64,000 nt of DNA from Meghimatium bilineatum (Eukaryota; Mollusca; Gastropoda; Stylommatophora; Philomycidae). The stretch is from the NCBI GenBank assembly GCA_034231615.1, contig CM067298.1, forward strand, positions 26,740,528 through 26,804,527. Reading direction: 5' to 3'. Of this stretch, positions 47,461 to 60,659 are shown piece by piece (position 1 is the stretch's first letter; every line of letters starts with the position of its first letter). A program made the position numbers and the translations under genes. The notes below the pieces were generated by a model. The model ran no database searches. It was not told the origin of the DNA and was given only the letters and a program-made list of their open reading frames with translations.

Positions 47461-48424
<964 letters not shown>

Positions 48425-48449
48425 GTTTGTTAGTTAATTTATATCATGT

Positions 48450-49165
48450 TTGTTAATTAATGTAGTAGTCACAGAAAGTAAAGAGAAAGGCCTCTTTCTA
48501 AATATCAAGAAAACAGAAGTAATGGTTATTTCAAAGAAACAAAATAACACACCTTGCACGATCAAAGTGAATGATATAGTATTAAAACAGGTCCACCAAT
48601 ACAAATATTTAGGTACAATGATTACAGCAGATGGAAGAAGTAAACAGAAATAAGATGCAGAATAGGACAGGCAAAAATAGCATTCAGAAAAATGACCAAA
48701 AAAATATTGTGTAATATGACCTTGTCAATAGAGGTGGGAAAGAGAGTTCTGAAGTGCTATATAACCCCTATACTAACATATGGATGTGAGTCTTGGACAA
48801 TAAACAAACTGCAAAGTGGGAAATTAGAGGCTACAGAGATGTGGTTCTACAGAAGAATGCTGAGAATATCATGGACTGCAAGATAAACTAATGTAGAGAT
48901 GTTGAAAGAGTCAAATGCGAAGCGGACCTTAATCAACAATATAAGAAAAAGATAATCTTCTTTTTTTGGCCACTTCATGAGACAGGTAGGTTTAGAGAAC
49001 ATAGTCATAACAGGCAAAATTGAAGGCAAGAGACAGAGGTGACAACGGGAGAAAATATTAGAACAGTTTGACAGCCTGGCACGGCAAGAAAACCCTTACT
49101 ACATAATACTGTGGACAGAGAGCTGTGGTGTGCCATGACCGCCTACGCCAGCCGGCATTGCACCT
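48450..49165 (+). mobile_element. LINE ORF2 thumb to C-terminus
   Basis: Reads GLFLNIKKTEVMVISKKQN, VHQYKYLGTMITADGRSKQK, a frame break, VLKCYITPILTYGCESWTIN, WFYRRMLRISWTAR, SSFFGHFMRQVGLE and GKIEGKRQR, ending in a CCTGATGATGAT tail. All are RTE-like landmarks in order. There are two stops and one frame shift. Confidence 0.88.
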
Positions 49166-49500
49166 GATGATGATGCTATATATATATCATGTTTGTTAAA
49201 CAAAGAACGTATATATATCATGTTTGATGAAACTAGCACAAATGCATGTATGAGGTTACTTATAGCTTAAATTTACATGAGATATCGTACCTCACTGTCA
49301 ATTAAAATATCTTAATATACTGTAATATCCTACAATTATAACTGTTCATGTATAGAATTAAGTTCAAAGCATAAATTGGAATAAATATGTTTAAACAATA
49401 CACACTCAACGTCTGTCCTATTTACACATTTTTGTGCATTGTTTTCATATTATTTTGTGTGTTCTTATATGTTAGTATTTATTATTAATATATTTGTTCT

Positions 49501-49525
49501 TACGAATATCTCTGATCGAAACGTC
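49501..49525 (+). other. Hammerhead-like motif, weak
   Basis: GAATATCTCTGATCGAAACG TC: a short hairpin followed by GAAACGTC. Confidence 0.25.
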
Positions 49526-49739
49526 AATAATTTTCGTCATTATTCACTTTATAATTGTTTCTATTTTTTTTTAGTAATAATAGGTTTTTATTACACATAG
49601 TTACGTACTTATAATTACATATATTTACTTTCATATATGTATTACTACAGAACACACACATTTTAGGATACTCTCCAAGTGTTTTTTTAAATAACTCTAT
49701 ATTGAAGAGCACGCATATCCTAATAGAAATATACGAAAT

Positions 49740-50160
49740 GGGAATTCTGGACCTATCATAATAATGTGAAAAACAAAATTGTAGATTATGAAACAAGATA
49801 CTATAGAGGAACCCTCAGAATAGCATGGACCAACAATATCGTAAATAGGGACATTCTGGGGGAAACTGAAACTAAATGAAAGTAGCTACGCAACATGGTT
49901 TTCTCTTGCAAGCTACAATGTTTTGGCTTATATTATTCATCGTGACAGCCAAGAAATGACTATAATAGAGGGGATGATGCCAGGGCAACAAAAAAGACGT
50001 ACCCCACTAAAAGGATGGACGCAATGTTATCAAAGACCACCTAAATATGACACTTCCAGAAGCGGTCAGATTGGCTCAAGATGGGTAGGAGTTTCGAAAT
50101 ACTGTAGTGACTGCTACATTCTCCCCAGGATATACCACCTGATAATGATGACACATGGAA
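49740..50160 (+). mobile_element. LINE 3' end
   Basis: YYRGTLRIAWTNNIVNRDIL, then RRTPLKGWTQCYQRPPK, then the 3' end TGACTGCTACATTCTCCCCA, GGATATACCACCTGATAATG. The last part recurs at 54780-54835. Confidence 0.7.
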
Positions 50161-50169
50161 AATGAACTA

Positions 50170-51145
50170 TCGTCTCGACAATTAGCACAATAATAATTAC
50201 AGAAACAACAATTATGAACAAATGTTAGAAATGAACAAATATTTCTTATAAATGGTAGGAATGTAAACGGAACAGAACATTTAGAAGGAAAACAATTTAA
50301 TGACACACAGATACAGTGTAAAGATGTCACGAGTTTAGTAGAGAGTTTGTAGCACATATTTACTTACTCACTACTATTACTTTGGTATTTGTCTTAAGAT
50401 GGTTCATACTTCAATGTTTGAATTATATAAATGAATTGTCTATATTAACATTAAAAGTTGCTACCAGTTATTTACTCTCTCCTCTTTTGTTAATAACTGT
50501 CAAGAAATTACGGACCGGGCCCTCCCTGTATATTCTTTAAGAAACCCCCCTCCCCTCCCCCTTTCAGCAATTTAGATAGTTTTACGCAGAAAAAGAAGTG
50601 CTTTAGTTAACTTTTGCCACATCCCTCGTCTCATCTTTGTCAACAAAAATCAGACTTAATCAGACCGCTCCCCTTCTCTCGAAATATTGACGTAATTTAT
50701 GGACAATTGCCCAAATGTTTGCACGCCTAGATGCGCATGGTTTTAGTGTACTACTATGCCCTACACAAGAGCAGCAGTACGCACAATTGTTAAATAAAAT
50801 ATATACTACAGCTCTAATGGCGTCGACAAAACATGTACTTCATTGCGTAGCTAATAGCCATTAGAACGGTAATATTAATATATTGTATATTGTTTTTCAC
50901 TACTGTATTATATACCTTGCATTTATACAAATAATAATAACACCCGTGGTTCAAAGTCTGTATTTGGTAGGCAGTTATTTGAAAGAATACAAAATAAACC
51001 AGACTTTAAAAGATCTTGATTAGAAACTAGCTTCACAGTACGTGGGGCACTCCCATAAGTGCTCCGCTCTCCGTTTTCAGCAGCCATGCCAGTGTATAAA
51101 GACCCAGTCTCCTATGTATTATCCTCTCCGTAGACATTTTGTAAG
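50170..51145. other. Gene-less stretch
   Basis: AT-rich with a C-rich tract at 50540-50570. Nothing was recognised. Confidence 0.4.
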
Positions 51146-51149
51146 GTTA

Positions 51150-52160
51150 TGATAACATAACTATTGATGTCGGAGGTGTCTTTGCCTGGCTTTAGCAGGG
51201 GGAGAAGGTAGATCTGTAGCCATTCTTCTATTATTTATGCATCCTGTTTTCAGACTTGTGTTGAAATCATCAACAAATGTTTTAAGCTGATCGTCAACCA
51301 TATCTTTCAGGAAGCTGTAGCGTATTCCGTCGGGTCCTGGTGCACCCCCTGATGTTTTCTTTATGGTCTCTATTACAACCATCAACAAGACCAGTTCCTC
51401 ATCAGCAATATCGTTTGTTACCAGCGATGCTGCTAAAGTGGCTACTATAGTTTTATGTTCATCAATATTTTTCTGATCTGATTGCTGGAGATATCTGCTG
51501 AAGAAAGCGATGCCCTACTGCTCATCTGTGGTTAGTATAAGCCCCGATTCGTCCTTAAAGCACACGTTTAATTTTGTGTCAGTTTTTCGATTCATTGCCT
51601 TGTGTAATTTCCAAAATATGTATAGGGCATTGTCGTATGCAACATCTTGTGCGAAATTATCCCAGCGTTCTTTCTTGGCTTCCTTTAAGATGTATTTAAA
51701 GGCTTCAGTGGTCTTCATAGTAATCGCTGATTCTTTTTTGTTTTCCATGGTGACTTGTGTCTGTCGTCTCTTATATTGCCACTCCCTGACACTTTGCTTC
51801 TTCTTTTACCATGTAGACTCTGCCTCAACTGTCCACCATGGGGGGTAGTCTTATGTTTGGACTTAATGTATTTCTTTGCCATGCAAGTTGTCGCAACATG
51901 TTCAAGATTGACTCTTCGTTGCGCCTGTATTTAAAGGTATGTTATCTCTTGTTATTTCTACAGTTCTGCTCTATTATGATTGTTTGCCGCGTATGCTATG
52001 TGGTCACTACCATGGTAAGCCAGTGCCTCCCACGTCTTTTTCATTTCATCATGATACGACATCAGTGCAAGGTCACTGGTTTCCGGTTCAAGATGGCGTC
52101 TTAATAAGTCATGTTTCACATTCCTGTGGATTTGTGACAATTATGATTTCGTTTTTTAAT
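51150..52160 (-). mobile_element. LINE, endonuclease end to RT start, minus strand
   Basis: The minus strand reads PPWWTVEAEST (the W-W-x-E junction that follows the endonuclease), KYILKEAKKERWDNFAQDVA, ALYIFWKLHKAMN, one TAG, GIAFFSRYLQQ, then KKTSGGAPGPDGIRYSFLKD, the conserved entry motif of LINE RTs. It breaks before the palm. The arrangement suits the RNase H-bearing LINE groups. Confidence 0.82.
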
Positions 52161-52562
52161 TGAATTGGAACCAGTTGTGGTAGTCAGCGTTAAAACTACT
52201 ATGTCTCGATATGATGATGTGGTGCTTAAGCTAAATTCTTTCCTTAAAAATGCCGTGAAAAGTGATACAATTAATGCACATACAACGACCTTGGTGCATA
52301 ATGAAGAGTTGATTATTGGTACGGGTGAAAGACCCGATTGATCACCGTGGATAGAAATAATTGTTATTCTGTGCGAACTATTTTATGCCAAAGAGAATCA
52401 AAGAGTTCAGTTCGACTAACCGCAAGACTGGTCTTTCTATAAATACTTTTAAAAAATATTTTTAAAAATTCACAGGAGAGTAGTAAAAACGTTACTGTCC
52501 AAACACGCAAGATCTACTTTCAAAAACAATTACCAGTTAGCAGAACGACAACACATTATAAA

Positions 52563-52862
52563 TTATATTAAAGTGTCGTTAAACCACATTAAGCAAGTGT
52601 GTAGTAATACACATTTCACTGGCAGCATCATTGACCGCACTCGAAACAAAAGGAGCAGTCGCCGGAGCGACGGAGTACGTGCTCTGCAGTCGACATCTGT
52701 TCCGTCAGATATAAGCTCTGCCTTGATCAAGTCTGCTTTATCTCTTCTCAGAATTGTGCTGTCTATCGCCGTATTGCCTGCCAATAAGTTGGCTCTCTCG
52801 TCCCCTCTTACTCCAGCACGACCAGAGCTGTATATCCATGTAATCCTTTGGACAATTTAGTT
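52563..52862 (-). mobile_element. Dead RNase H fragment, minus strand
   Basis: The minus-strand frame contains WIYSSGRAGVRGDERANLLA then GNTAIDSTIL. It matches the W-x-PGHAGVRGNERADxLA motif of RNase H, with catalytic His changed to Arg and Asp to Asn. Confidence 0.75.
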
Positions 52863-53201
52863 GTTCAATAAATACCACCATTTCTTAGCATGACCTTTTC
52901 TATCTTGCGCAGCATGCTTTGAGAGTGTTGTGAGTATTAATAGGTGTGTTGATGTATCAGTTATCAACTAATTTAGTTACTCATGCTTAATGTGACAGTG
53001 GAGTATGCAGACGATGTCTCAACCACATTCATGCGCTTCTGTAGGCAAGAAAATCGCAACTATTTTTATTTGTATTTCTGTTAATTGAGTTATCTGTGTA
53101 TATAATTATGTCTTGTAGTATAGCTGGGAGAGTTCATGCACTATAACTTGAGTCCAATGTTTCAGCAGCATTCGAAAGATCCAAAATGGCATCTGTTGTT
53201 A

Positions 53202-54667
53202 CAAGTGATTTATGCATCCATAGCTACGTTACAAGTGATTTATGCATCCATAGCTACGTTTACAAGTGATTTATGCATCCATAGCTACGTTACAAGTGAT
53301 TTATGCATCCATAGCTACGTTACAAGTGATTTATGCATCCATAGCTACGTTACAAGTGATTTATGCACACATGGTTACGTTACAAGTGATTTATGCATCC
53401 ATAGCTACGTTACAAGTGATTTATGCACACATGGCTACGTTACAAGTGATTTATGCACACATGGCTACGTTACAAGTGATTTATGCACACATGGCTACGT
53501 TACAAGTGATTTATGCACACATAGCTACGTTACAAGTGATTTATGCACACATAGCTACGTTACAAGTGATTTATGCACACATAGCTACGTTACAAGTGAT
53601 TTATGCATCCATAGCTACGTTACAAGTGATTTATGCACACATAGCTACGTTACAAGTGATTTATGCATCCATAGCTACGTTACAAGTGATTTATGCACAC
53701 ATGGCTACGTTACAAGTGATTTATGCACACATGGCTACGTTACAAGTGATTTATGCACACATGGCTACGTTACAAGTGATTTATGCACACATAGCTACGT
53801 TACAAGTGATTTATGCACACATAGCTACGTTACAAGTGATTTATGCACACATAGCTACGTTACAAGTGATTTATGCATCCATAGCTACGTTACAAGTGAT
53901 TTATGCACACATAGCTACGTTACAAGTGATTTATGCATCCATAGCTACGTTACAAGTGATTTATGCACACATAGCTACGTTACAAGTGATTTATGCACAC
54001 ATAGCTACGTTACAAGTGATTATGCACACATAGCTACGTTACAAGTGATTTATGCACACATAGCTACGTTACAAGTGATTTATGCACACATAGCTACGTT
54101 ACAAGTGATTTATGCATCCATAGCTACGTTACAAGTGATTTATGCACACATAGCTACGTTACAAGTGATTTATGCATCCATAGCTACGTTACAAGTGATT
54201 TATGCATCCATAGCTACGTTACAAGTGATTTATGCACACATAGCTACGTTACAAGTGATTTATGCATCCATAGCTACGTTACAAGTGATTTATGCACACA
54301 TAGCTACGTTACAAGTGATTTATGCACACATAGCTACGTTACAAGTGATTTATGCATCCATAGCTACGTTACAATTGATTTATGCACACATAGCTACGTT
54401 ACAAGTGATTTATGCACACATAGCTACGTTACAAGTGATTTATGCACACATAGCTACGTTACAAGTTATTTATGCATCCATAGCTACGTTACAAGTGATT
54501 TATGCATCCATAGCTACGTTACAAGTGATTTATGCATCCATAGCTACGTTACAAGTGATTTATGCACACATAGCTACGTTACAGGGGATTTATGCATCCA
54601 TAGCTACGTTACAAGTGATTTATGCATCCATAGCTACGTTACAGGGGATTTATGCATCCATAGCTAA
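53202..54667. repeat. 30-bp minisatellite, 49 units, with higher-order blocks
   Basis: Unit ACAAGTGATTTATGCACACA plus TAGCTACGTT. Three types: A (catccatag), B (cacacatag), G (cacacatgg). The order includes GGGBBBABA twice in succession (270-bp duplication), and BBBABA a third time after a one-base deletion near 54020. The period is 10 codons, so a false 521-codon frame spans the array. Confidence 0.98.
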
Positions 54668-54744
54668 GTTCAAACTCCGATATATGACACAAATGTACTA
54701 GACGGTGGGGTGGCATAGTTGTCATACGTGGTAATGAAATAGTA

Positions 54745-54845
54745 TACTGACTTGGACCCAATGCATCAATAGATCGGTAGCACTTTCAAAGGGCTGTTAT
54801 GACTGCTACATTCTGTCCAGGATATGCTAGCCGAGGAAAATGATA
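54745..54845 (+). mobile_element. LINE 3' end scrap
   Basis: GGCTGTTATGACTGCTACAT then TCTGTCCAGGATATGC matches the 3' end of the 49.7 kb LINE. Confidence 0.6.
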
Positions 54846-54849
54846 ATTG

Positions 54850-55423
54850 TTGCCGCAATGTTTGAACATCCTCAAAGATGCATACATGTTTGCACACATA
54901 CGTGCGAATTGTTTAGTGTTGACAATACGAAATGGTTAGTTGCTGAAGTTACTACTTGGGCGCCTGTTTGATGTAGATCAGTGATGAATGGCCATATAAG
55001 CAATAGATTTCTTACAAAATTTATTATAAAATTATATCAATTTGCAAGTATTTTAAAAGTGTATAAATGTTGTCAATAATTGATATTTGAAAAATACAGA
55101 AAAATATAAGAAACAAATACCCGGTATATTGTTTCTCTAATAGAATTAATTTTATTTTGTACGCACCGTCGTCGACAGCTTACAAATTGTACGTACAAAA
55201 ATAATTAAACGCTTCAAATTATCCCAGGAACAATCCATGCAACTAATATTTTGGGGGGATTTGTGGGTCTTAAACTTAACCAAAGATAACACAAACACAA
55301 CTTCAATATGTCCATTTAATACTGATGGTTTCAGAAAATAACGTTGCTTGCTCGTGGTATTTGATTGCTCACCTGAAACACATATAGAGCATACACCTTA
55401 GCAAGCATTGCCAATTTGTCACA
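54850..55423. other. Region upstream of gene C
   Basis: AT-rich, 570 bp. No obvious core promoter was seen. Confidence 0.4.
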
Positions 55424-55586
55424 ATGGAGTTTCAGCCCGCACTTGGAGTTTGCTGTCGTCGACCGCCTGAGCACTCCGGTCAAGTCTTCGACTGGTGGAG
55501 GATAAGCAATGAAGGCATAATATTACAAACTCCACCTCAACCACGATTAGAGCCCCCACCTTGTCCGTTTCCACTTAAGCGGAGCG
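55424..55586 (+). CDS. Gene C exon 1
   Basis: ATG at 55424, 54 codons plus one base, donor AGCG|GTAAGTT. The ATG context is ACAATGG. Confidence 0.82.
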
Positions 55587-58425
55587 GTAAGTTATTAATA
55601 CAATTAATACACGTTATTAATAGATCTTGTGTTTATAGGAGCTACCAAGTATATATTCATTTGATATCTGCATCAATTAACAACAATACTAGCATTTGTG
55701 CATAAAATATTTAAAAAGACGTATAACAAATATATATAATACTTATGTTTGCTCGCTATAAACAGGTATTGAGACCATCTTGCTATTACTTCCTACATGA
55801 AGTGAGTTTGTTTCACTGAGTTTTCTTTCATACCCAGGAGACTACTGCTTAATACAATGTCTTCTACTAGGAGTGGGTATATATAAAATATAAACGCAGA
55901 ATTATTACAGTGATAATGCACACCAAATTTCAAACGTGTACCAACATTTTATTTTACGGAATTAATGTTTCAACCTTAAGCATGAAGAACCTCAATGAAA
56001 TGATGTTCATTAAAATTGGTTTAGACTTTTATTCTTTGCGACAGAGGCCTACGTTTAGTAAAGTGTATGGCCTCCTATGTCTCTCTAAAAGAACGATATC
56101 TCCTTAACATGGAACCGATTAGCCATTGGAACTGTTGTTGTGGGATATATGTCCATTCTTTCCGCAGTACACGAAACAACTGTTGAAGATTGGCTGGAGT
56201 AACGTCTTGCTTGTGTATTCGTCTGTTGAGCTCATCCCATAAGTGTTATGGGGTTCATGTCTGATGACATGGCTGGCCTCGGAAAGATCTGGACGTTGTT
56301 GTCGGCGCGGAACTGGGTGGTGAGTTTTGCCACATGAGGTCGAGCGTTATCCTGTTGAAAAATCGACCTTCGTGCAGCAAATTTTGAAAGGACGCGAGAT
56401 TAAACGTGTTAAAATTAAAACGTGTTAGATTAAGATTAAACGTGTGCTTGAAGGACGCGAGACGTATCGTTCGGCATTCAGGCTTCCTTCAATTTGTACC
56501 TGGTCACTTCTTCCCATAACGTTTATTGCCCCTCACATCAGTACATTTCTCCACCATGCGTAGTAGCTACATCAACGTTGTTCTGGTAGTAGCGCTACAG
56601 TATCTGCGGTAAACCCTTTTCCGCCTATCGTGTCGCTGGAGTACAAAAAGATGATTCCTCGATAAACGAAAGCTGTCTTCAATCATTGCCAACGTTCAAA
56701 TGACGATACTGGTTCGCCTACTGTAGTCAGTTCTGGCGATGCCGGTCCATTAGAACATGACCTCTGAAGAGTGTTGCAGCCCAAAAACCAGAGTCGTGCA
56801 GGCGGGTCCTGACCTTTTGATCTGAAATTTGACGAACTTCTGGCATTTAGTGGACTGTGGAGGACGCAGATGTACATCGACTCCTGAGGTGACGCAGCCG
56901 TATGAGGCGGTCTTTTGGTAGGAGTTGTGCCTCTGTGTTTTTCACTGCGTGGTCGATCTGCCACTGGGCCATCATTTATATTGTTTAATTCGCCTCCAAA
57001 GGCTACTAATGGTGTTTCTAACCACATTAAATTGTCTGGCCATTACACTTGGTGATCTTCCGGTCTGTAAACGCCCAATAATGATGTAGCGCTTTGAATA
57101 TCTAACTAACTTTATTCGAGGACCATAAATCTCTTATAGGCATTCAATAATATGGATTCGGGTGTGAGACTGGGATGCCTACTATCCCCCATTTTGTTCA
57201 TAACATACATAGATCACATCTGCAAAGTAGCAAACACAACGGGAAAAAAAACAGAAAACAATCCGAAGGACAACTTAAACGAACTACTATTTGCAGAAGA
57301 CCAAGCACTAGCGGCATCATCATCAGAAGGACTACAAAGACAAATAGATAGATTTCATCAAACATGCCATACATTTAACATGAAGATAAACATAGAAAAG
57401 ACCGAAGAAATGAAGATAGGAAGAACAGAAAGAAACACTATCAATGCCAAATATGGACAACGAGACAAACGTAAACTAGTGACAGCTGAAATAGCAAGCT
57501 TACGCAGAATCCTAGGAATATCGCCAAGAGACAGAGTGAGGAATGAGGACATTAGACAAAGAACCGGCACGGCCCCAATCTTGGAGTATATTAAGAACCA
57601 ACAGATCAAATGGTTTGCACAGATCAACAGACTACCACCAGACAGCATACCACAGCAAGCTATGCTACACAGATACAGTGAAGGCAGACCTAAAGGTCGT
57701 TCTCGAAAACGATAGACCACGGAAATAAAAGAGGCGACAAACTCTACAATATACTCAGCACATACGAGGGCCATCTCCAGAAAACTCTTCTACCCCTGGC
57801 GCTGAAAGACAGCAAAGGGTTTAGCGAATCGATAGATAGATAGTGGGATGATCCATCTTGCTGTAGTGGGTACATGCACATTTTCTGGAAAGTAAAGCCT
57901 ACGGGATTACTACAACACAACTAGATTACCGTAGGTTAGAGATAAACACAAGCGTATCAATGTACACGTAATACCTCAATTATATGATAAGGGACATATT
58001 TACCTGCTAGAAACTAAAACATAGAGTAATGAAAGTGTAGATGGCGAATATGTACGTACTTGAAAATATTGTAAACAAATGACAGAGACTGGAATGTGTT
58101 ATTACTGTTTAATCAAGTTAGAAACTACTTGACTTAGGCAACAAGGAAATAATTTATGCAACGATTTTTCTGTTCTATAGAACTATGCTGGCCATTAAAG
58201 AGGAACAATAAAGAATCTGACATTCAACCAGATTGCGAGATCGATATGGATTACTGGCCAGACAAACCACAATGTTCAAATATGAACTCACGACCCCAGA
58301 CACAACGTGTTCCATGGAAACCAACTAAGCTACCCAATGAGTTTGGTATAATCAAATACCCACCTCCATACACACGATACTTCAGGGATAGAGATAAGCT
58401 TCTTAATTTTGTTTGCAAATCATAG
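55424..58425 (+). CDS. Gene C: FDWW/PPPYT family protein, 2 exons, 135 aa
   Basis: Exons 55424-55586 and 58181-58425 join in phase 1 (GCG|GTAAGT ... TTCTATAG|AA) to a 408-nt frame. The protein begins MEFQPALGVCCRRPPEHSGQ. It has FDWWR at 22-26, a Pro-rich stretch at 36-50, CWPLKR at 57-62, and VPWKPTKLPNEFGI and PPPYTRY in the block 98-121, ending NFVCKS. It is a paralog of gene B: the same motif order, the same intron position and phase, and 23 ungapped residues at the C-terminal block with 13 identities. It is shorter because it lacks gene B's Gly/Asn/Ser stretch. No signal peptide. The 2.6 kb intron contains a Tc1-like relic and a LINE. Function unknown. Confidence 0.82.
56108..57100 (-). 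pseudogene. Tc1/mariner-like transposase relic
   Basis: The minus strand reads, across frame shifts: YIIGRLQTGRSPSVMARQFN and VVRNTISSLWRRIKQY (helix-turn-helix), DRPRSEKHRGTTP, QIKRSGPACTT, MVEKCTDVRGNKRY, FQQDNAR-like and RPAMSSDMNPI (the DxNPIE-x-W box), then WDELNRRIHKQDVTPANLQQ and LFRVLRKEWTYIPQQQFQWL. The order is that of a full Tc1-like transposase of about 340 codons. Multiple stops and shifts are present, and a 55-bp insertion near 56396-56450 includes a local duplication (AAACGTGTTA...GACGCGAG twice). Inverted termini were not identified. Confidence 0.85.
57129..57860 (+). mobile_element. RTE-like LINE (palm to 3' end) in gene C intron
   Basis: A 187-codon open frame (57152-57715): GVRLGCLLSPILFITYIDHI, LLFAEDQALAASSSEGLQR (catalytic FADD changed to FAED), FNMKINIEKTEEMKIGR, a deletion of the YLG region, then TAEIASLRRILGISPRDRVR, NQQIKWFAQINRLPPDS and GRPKGRSRKR. 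The 3' UTR ends CTCTTCTACCCCTGG and a GATAGATAGATAG tail. It shares family with 6296-7090 and 7718-7925. Confidence 0.9.
58181..58425 (+). CDS. Gene C exon 2 (terminal)
   Basis: Acceptor TTTTTCTGTTCTATAG; completes Glu55 and ends TAG at 58423-58425. Encodes CWPLKR, DMDYWPDKPQC and the conserved PWKP...PPPYTRYFRD tail. No canonical AATAAA nearby. Confidence 0.82.
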
Positions 58426-58516
58426 GTTTCGTGTACAAATTGTGAATACTGGAGAATATGTCTGTGTACATACTACTGCATTTACAAACACGGTGTAGAC
58501 TTTGGAGATTTAATTC

Positions 58517-58615
58517 ATGTGCACATTGTGCATTCTCAGAGGAATAATTGAGTTCATGTACATAATTCTCAGAGGAATCATTGAATTCATGTGCACATTG
58601 TGCATGGTCAGAAGA
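58517..58615. repeat. Diverged repeat of about 45 bp, 2-3 units
   Basis: TTCATGTGCACATTGTGCAT plus TCTCAGAGGAAT-ATTGA, in loose copies. Confidence 0.7.
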
Positions 58616-58692
58616 ATCATATACAGAATATGATTTCTAAATATCATGAAATTCTGTGTATCTTGTAGTATAAGAACTTGAATACTGGAGAT

Positions 58693-58845
58693 GACGAACA
58701 TTTGTTCTGCTGACCATACGAACATTTGTTCTGTTGACCATACGAACATTTGTTCTGTTGACCATACGAACATTTGTTCTGTTGACCATACGAACATTTG
58801 TTCTGCTGACCATACGAACATTTGTTCTGCTGACCATACGACATC
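58693..58845. repeat. 24-bp minisatellite, 6 units
   Basis: GAACATTTGTTCTGTTGACC plus ATAC. GAACATTTGTTC is a 12-bp palindrome in each unit. The 8-codon period makes false frames in both directions. Confidence 0.95.
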
Positions 58846-59059
58846 AACTTTCATAATACGCATGTATGTTCTTCTTGGCAGCAGTAACTTACCAATAGTG
58901 AAAACTTAATTATAAAAATGTTTCAAGTATTGTACATAAATCCTATTCAAAAATTGTATACAAACAGCATCATTTATTAAACTTGTTGCTATAATGTCAT
59001 CGTTTCCTTTTTTTCGTGTTTCGCTTTTAAAGTTCTTTCACATTGTACTTAACATCATT

Positions 59060-59445
59060 CAAGACTTTTCATGGCTAACATTGTAACTACATCGTCCAAA
59101 ACCTTTCATGGATGACATGGTAACTACATCGTCCAAAACCTTTCATGGATGACATGGTAACTACATCGTCCAAAACCTTTCATGGATGACAGTGTAACTA
59201 CATCGTCCAAAACCTTTCATGGATGACATTGTAACTACATCGTCCAAAACCTTTCATGGATGACATTGTAACTACATCGTCCAAAACCTTTCATGGATGA
59301 CATTGTAACTACATCGTCCAAAACCTTTCATGGATGACATTGTAACTACATCGTCCACAACCTTTCATGGATGACATGGTAACTACATCGTCCAAAACCT
59401 TTCATGGATGACATTGTAACTACATCGTCCAAAACCGTTCATGGC
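59060..59445. repeat. 37-bp minisatellite, 10 units
   Basis: ATGGATGACATTGTAACTAC plus ATCGTCCAAAACCTTTC, very uniform, with GACATGG and GACAGTG variants. Confidence 0.96.
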
Positions 59446-59449
59446 TAAT

Positions 59450-60340
59450 GTTGTAATTACATAACTTGAGATCTTTCATAACTAATATTGTAATTAGGCC
59501 GGTCGAGAATCTATTTGTAACTCAAATATACCATAAGAATCTAAGGACTGTTCCTATTTCTAACTAAAACATTCCGTACAAAGTTAAAGATTGTTCCTAA
59601 CACATTTTGCCTGTTCTTAATATTAACTGGATTCGATATATTATTATATTGGAAATATTATTTCTGACAGACGCCTATTTGAAGCGATACAAGAAAATGG
59701 AGCGAGAGAAAGGGACAATATTACCAGTCGTGCGCGTCGAAATATTATTAGAGATTTAGTTTGGAGATTTATTTACCCACATAGGCCAAAGTAACTCAAA
59801 CGTTATGCTAAAGTTGAATATGGAAGGATGAAGGTGCATATATTGCAGACTAGCTATAAACAGTGATACTGTCAATGCCGCTCTCATGACTACATTCCTC
59901 TTGCCAACTGAAGTTTGAGAACGAACAAGGAATAAGACTCTTGACAGAAATAAATTGTATTTGTTTTTCATTGATTGTCTCCCTTCGCTCATTAACCGCG
60001 CTTATCTTCTTTGTGATAAAGCACCAGTGTTGGGATATGCGAAAGCTATAGTAACACAGAGCAAATAACACAACAGTATGTATAAGTGTTACCAATGTTT
60101 AGAAACGAAACAAACTAGCAACGAATCACAGCGGCACACGGCGTTTTGACTAAAGAACAATCATCACGGCGAAAGACATCAGATAGAACATTTTTCAAGG
60201 CCAAAAGTTGTCATTGAACTGAAATACACGATGAACGTGCGATCAACCGACGAAGATAAAAAAAGAGGGTAGAGTAGAGAATATAAAGTCAACTGATCAT
60301 ATAACAAGTGTTTGAAAATATAACAAATAATAGCACTACA
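59450..60340. other. Gene-less stretch
   Basis: Short minus-strand frames at 59756-60095 lack support. Nothing was recognised. Confidence 0.4.
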
Positions 60341-60345
60341 ATGAC

Positions 60346-60546
60346 ATGGTTATGAGTAGGTTATCACATACCACAGATACTCGAGGTAATCCAGAAACAG
60401 AGTTCGAGTTTACGGATACCCAACGAGAGGACGAGGAGGAAGTTGAACGAAACAATGTACATATTCAGAGAATGGGAGTGACTAGATTCGTGGCAGGAAG
60501 TGCTCCCTCTCCGGAAAGATCAGAAGAACGCGTAATCAGCAACTGA
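60346..60546 (+). other. Short acidic open frame plus dispersed repeat
   Basis: 66 codons, with segments TDTRGNPETEFEFTDTQRED and PSPERSEERV, polar and coding-like but without splice support. Directly after it, 60545-60650 is a diverged copy of the distal part of the repeat at 4684-4850 (GGATGGCTG-CGGAACGG ... ATGGTAATGCC). Confidence 0.25.
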
Positions 60547-60659
60547 CTGGGGCACTGAGCTTATACACTTTTAGATGGCTGACGGAACGGCAAGCAGAGC
60601 ATATATGGTAATGCCCTCAGTGATGTGACGCTTGTTGCTAATCAAGAGATCGAGTTTGA

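Larger units (their letters stand above)
55587..58180 (+). other. Gene C intron, 2.6 kb
   Basis: Contains the short repeat shared with the gene B upstream region (55818-55880), a Tc1-like transposase relic on the minus strand (56108-57100) and a + strand LINE (57129-57860). Confidence 0.7.

Noticed and set aside
52573..52860. 95-codon + frame
   Set aside because: The minus strand encodes a recognisable RNase H fragment; the + frame is its shadow.
53136..54701. 521-codon open frame, the longest in the window
   Set aside because: A 30-bp array in which a one-base deletion merely moves between two open frames. No unique coding sequence.
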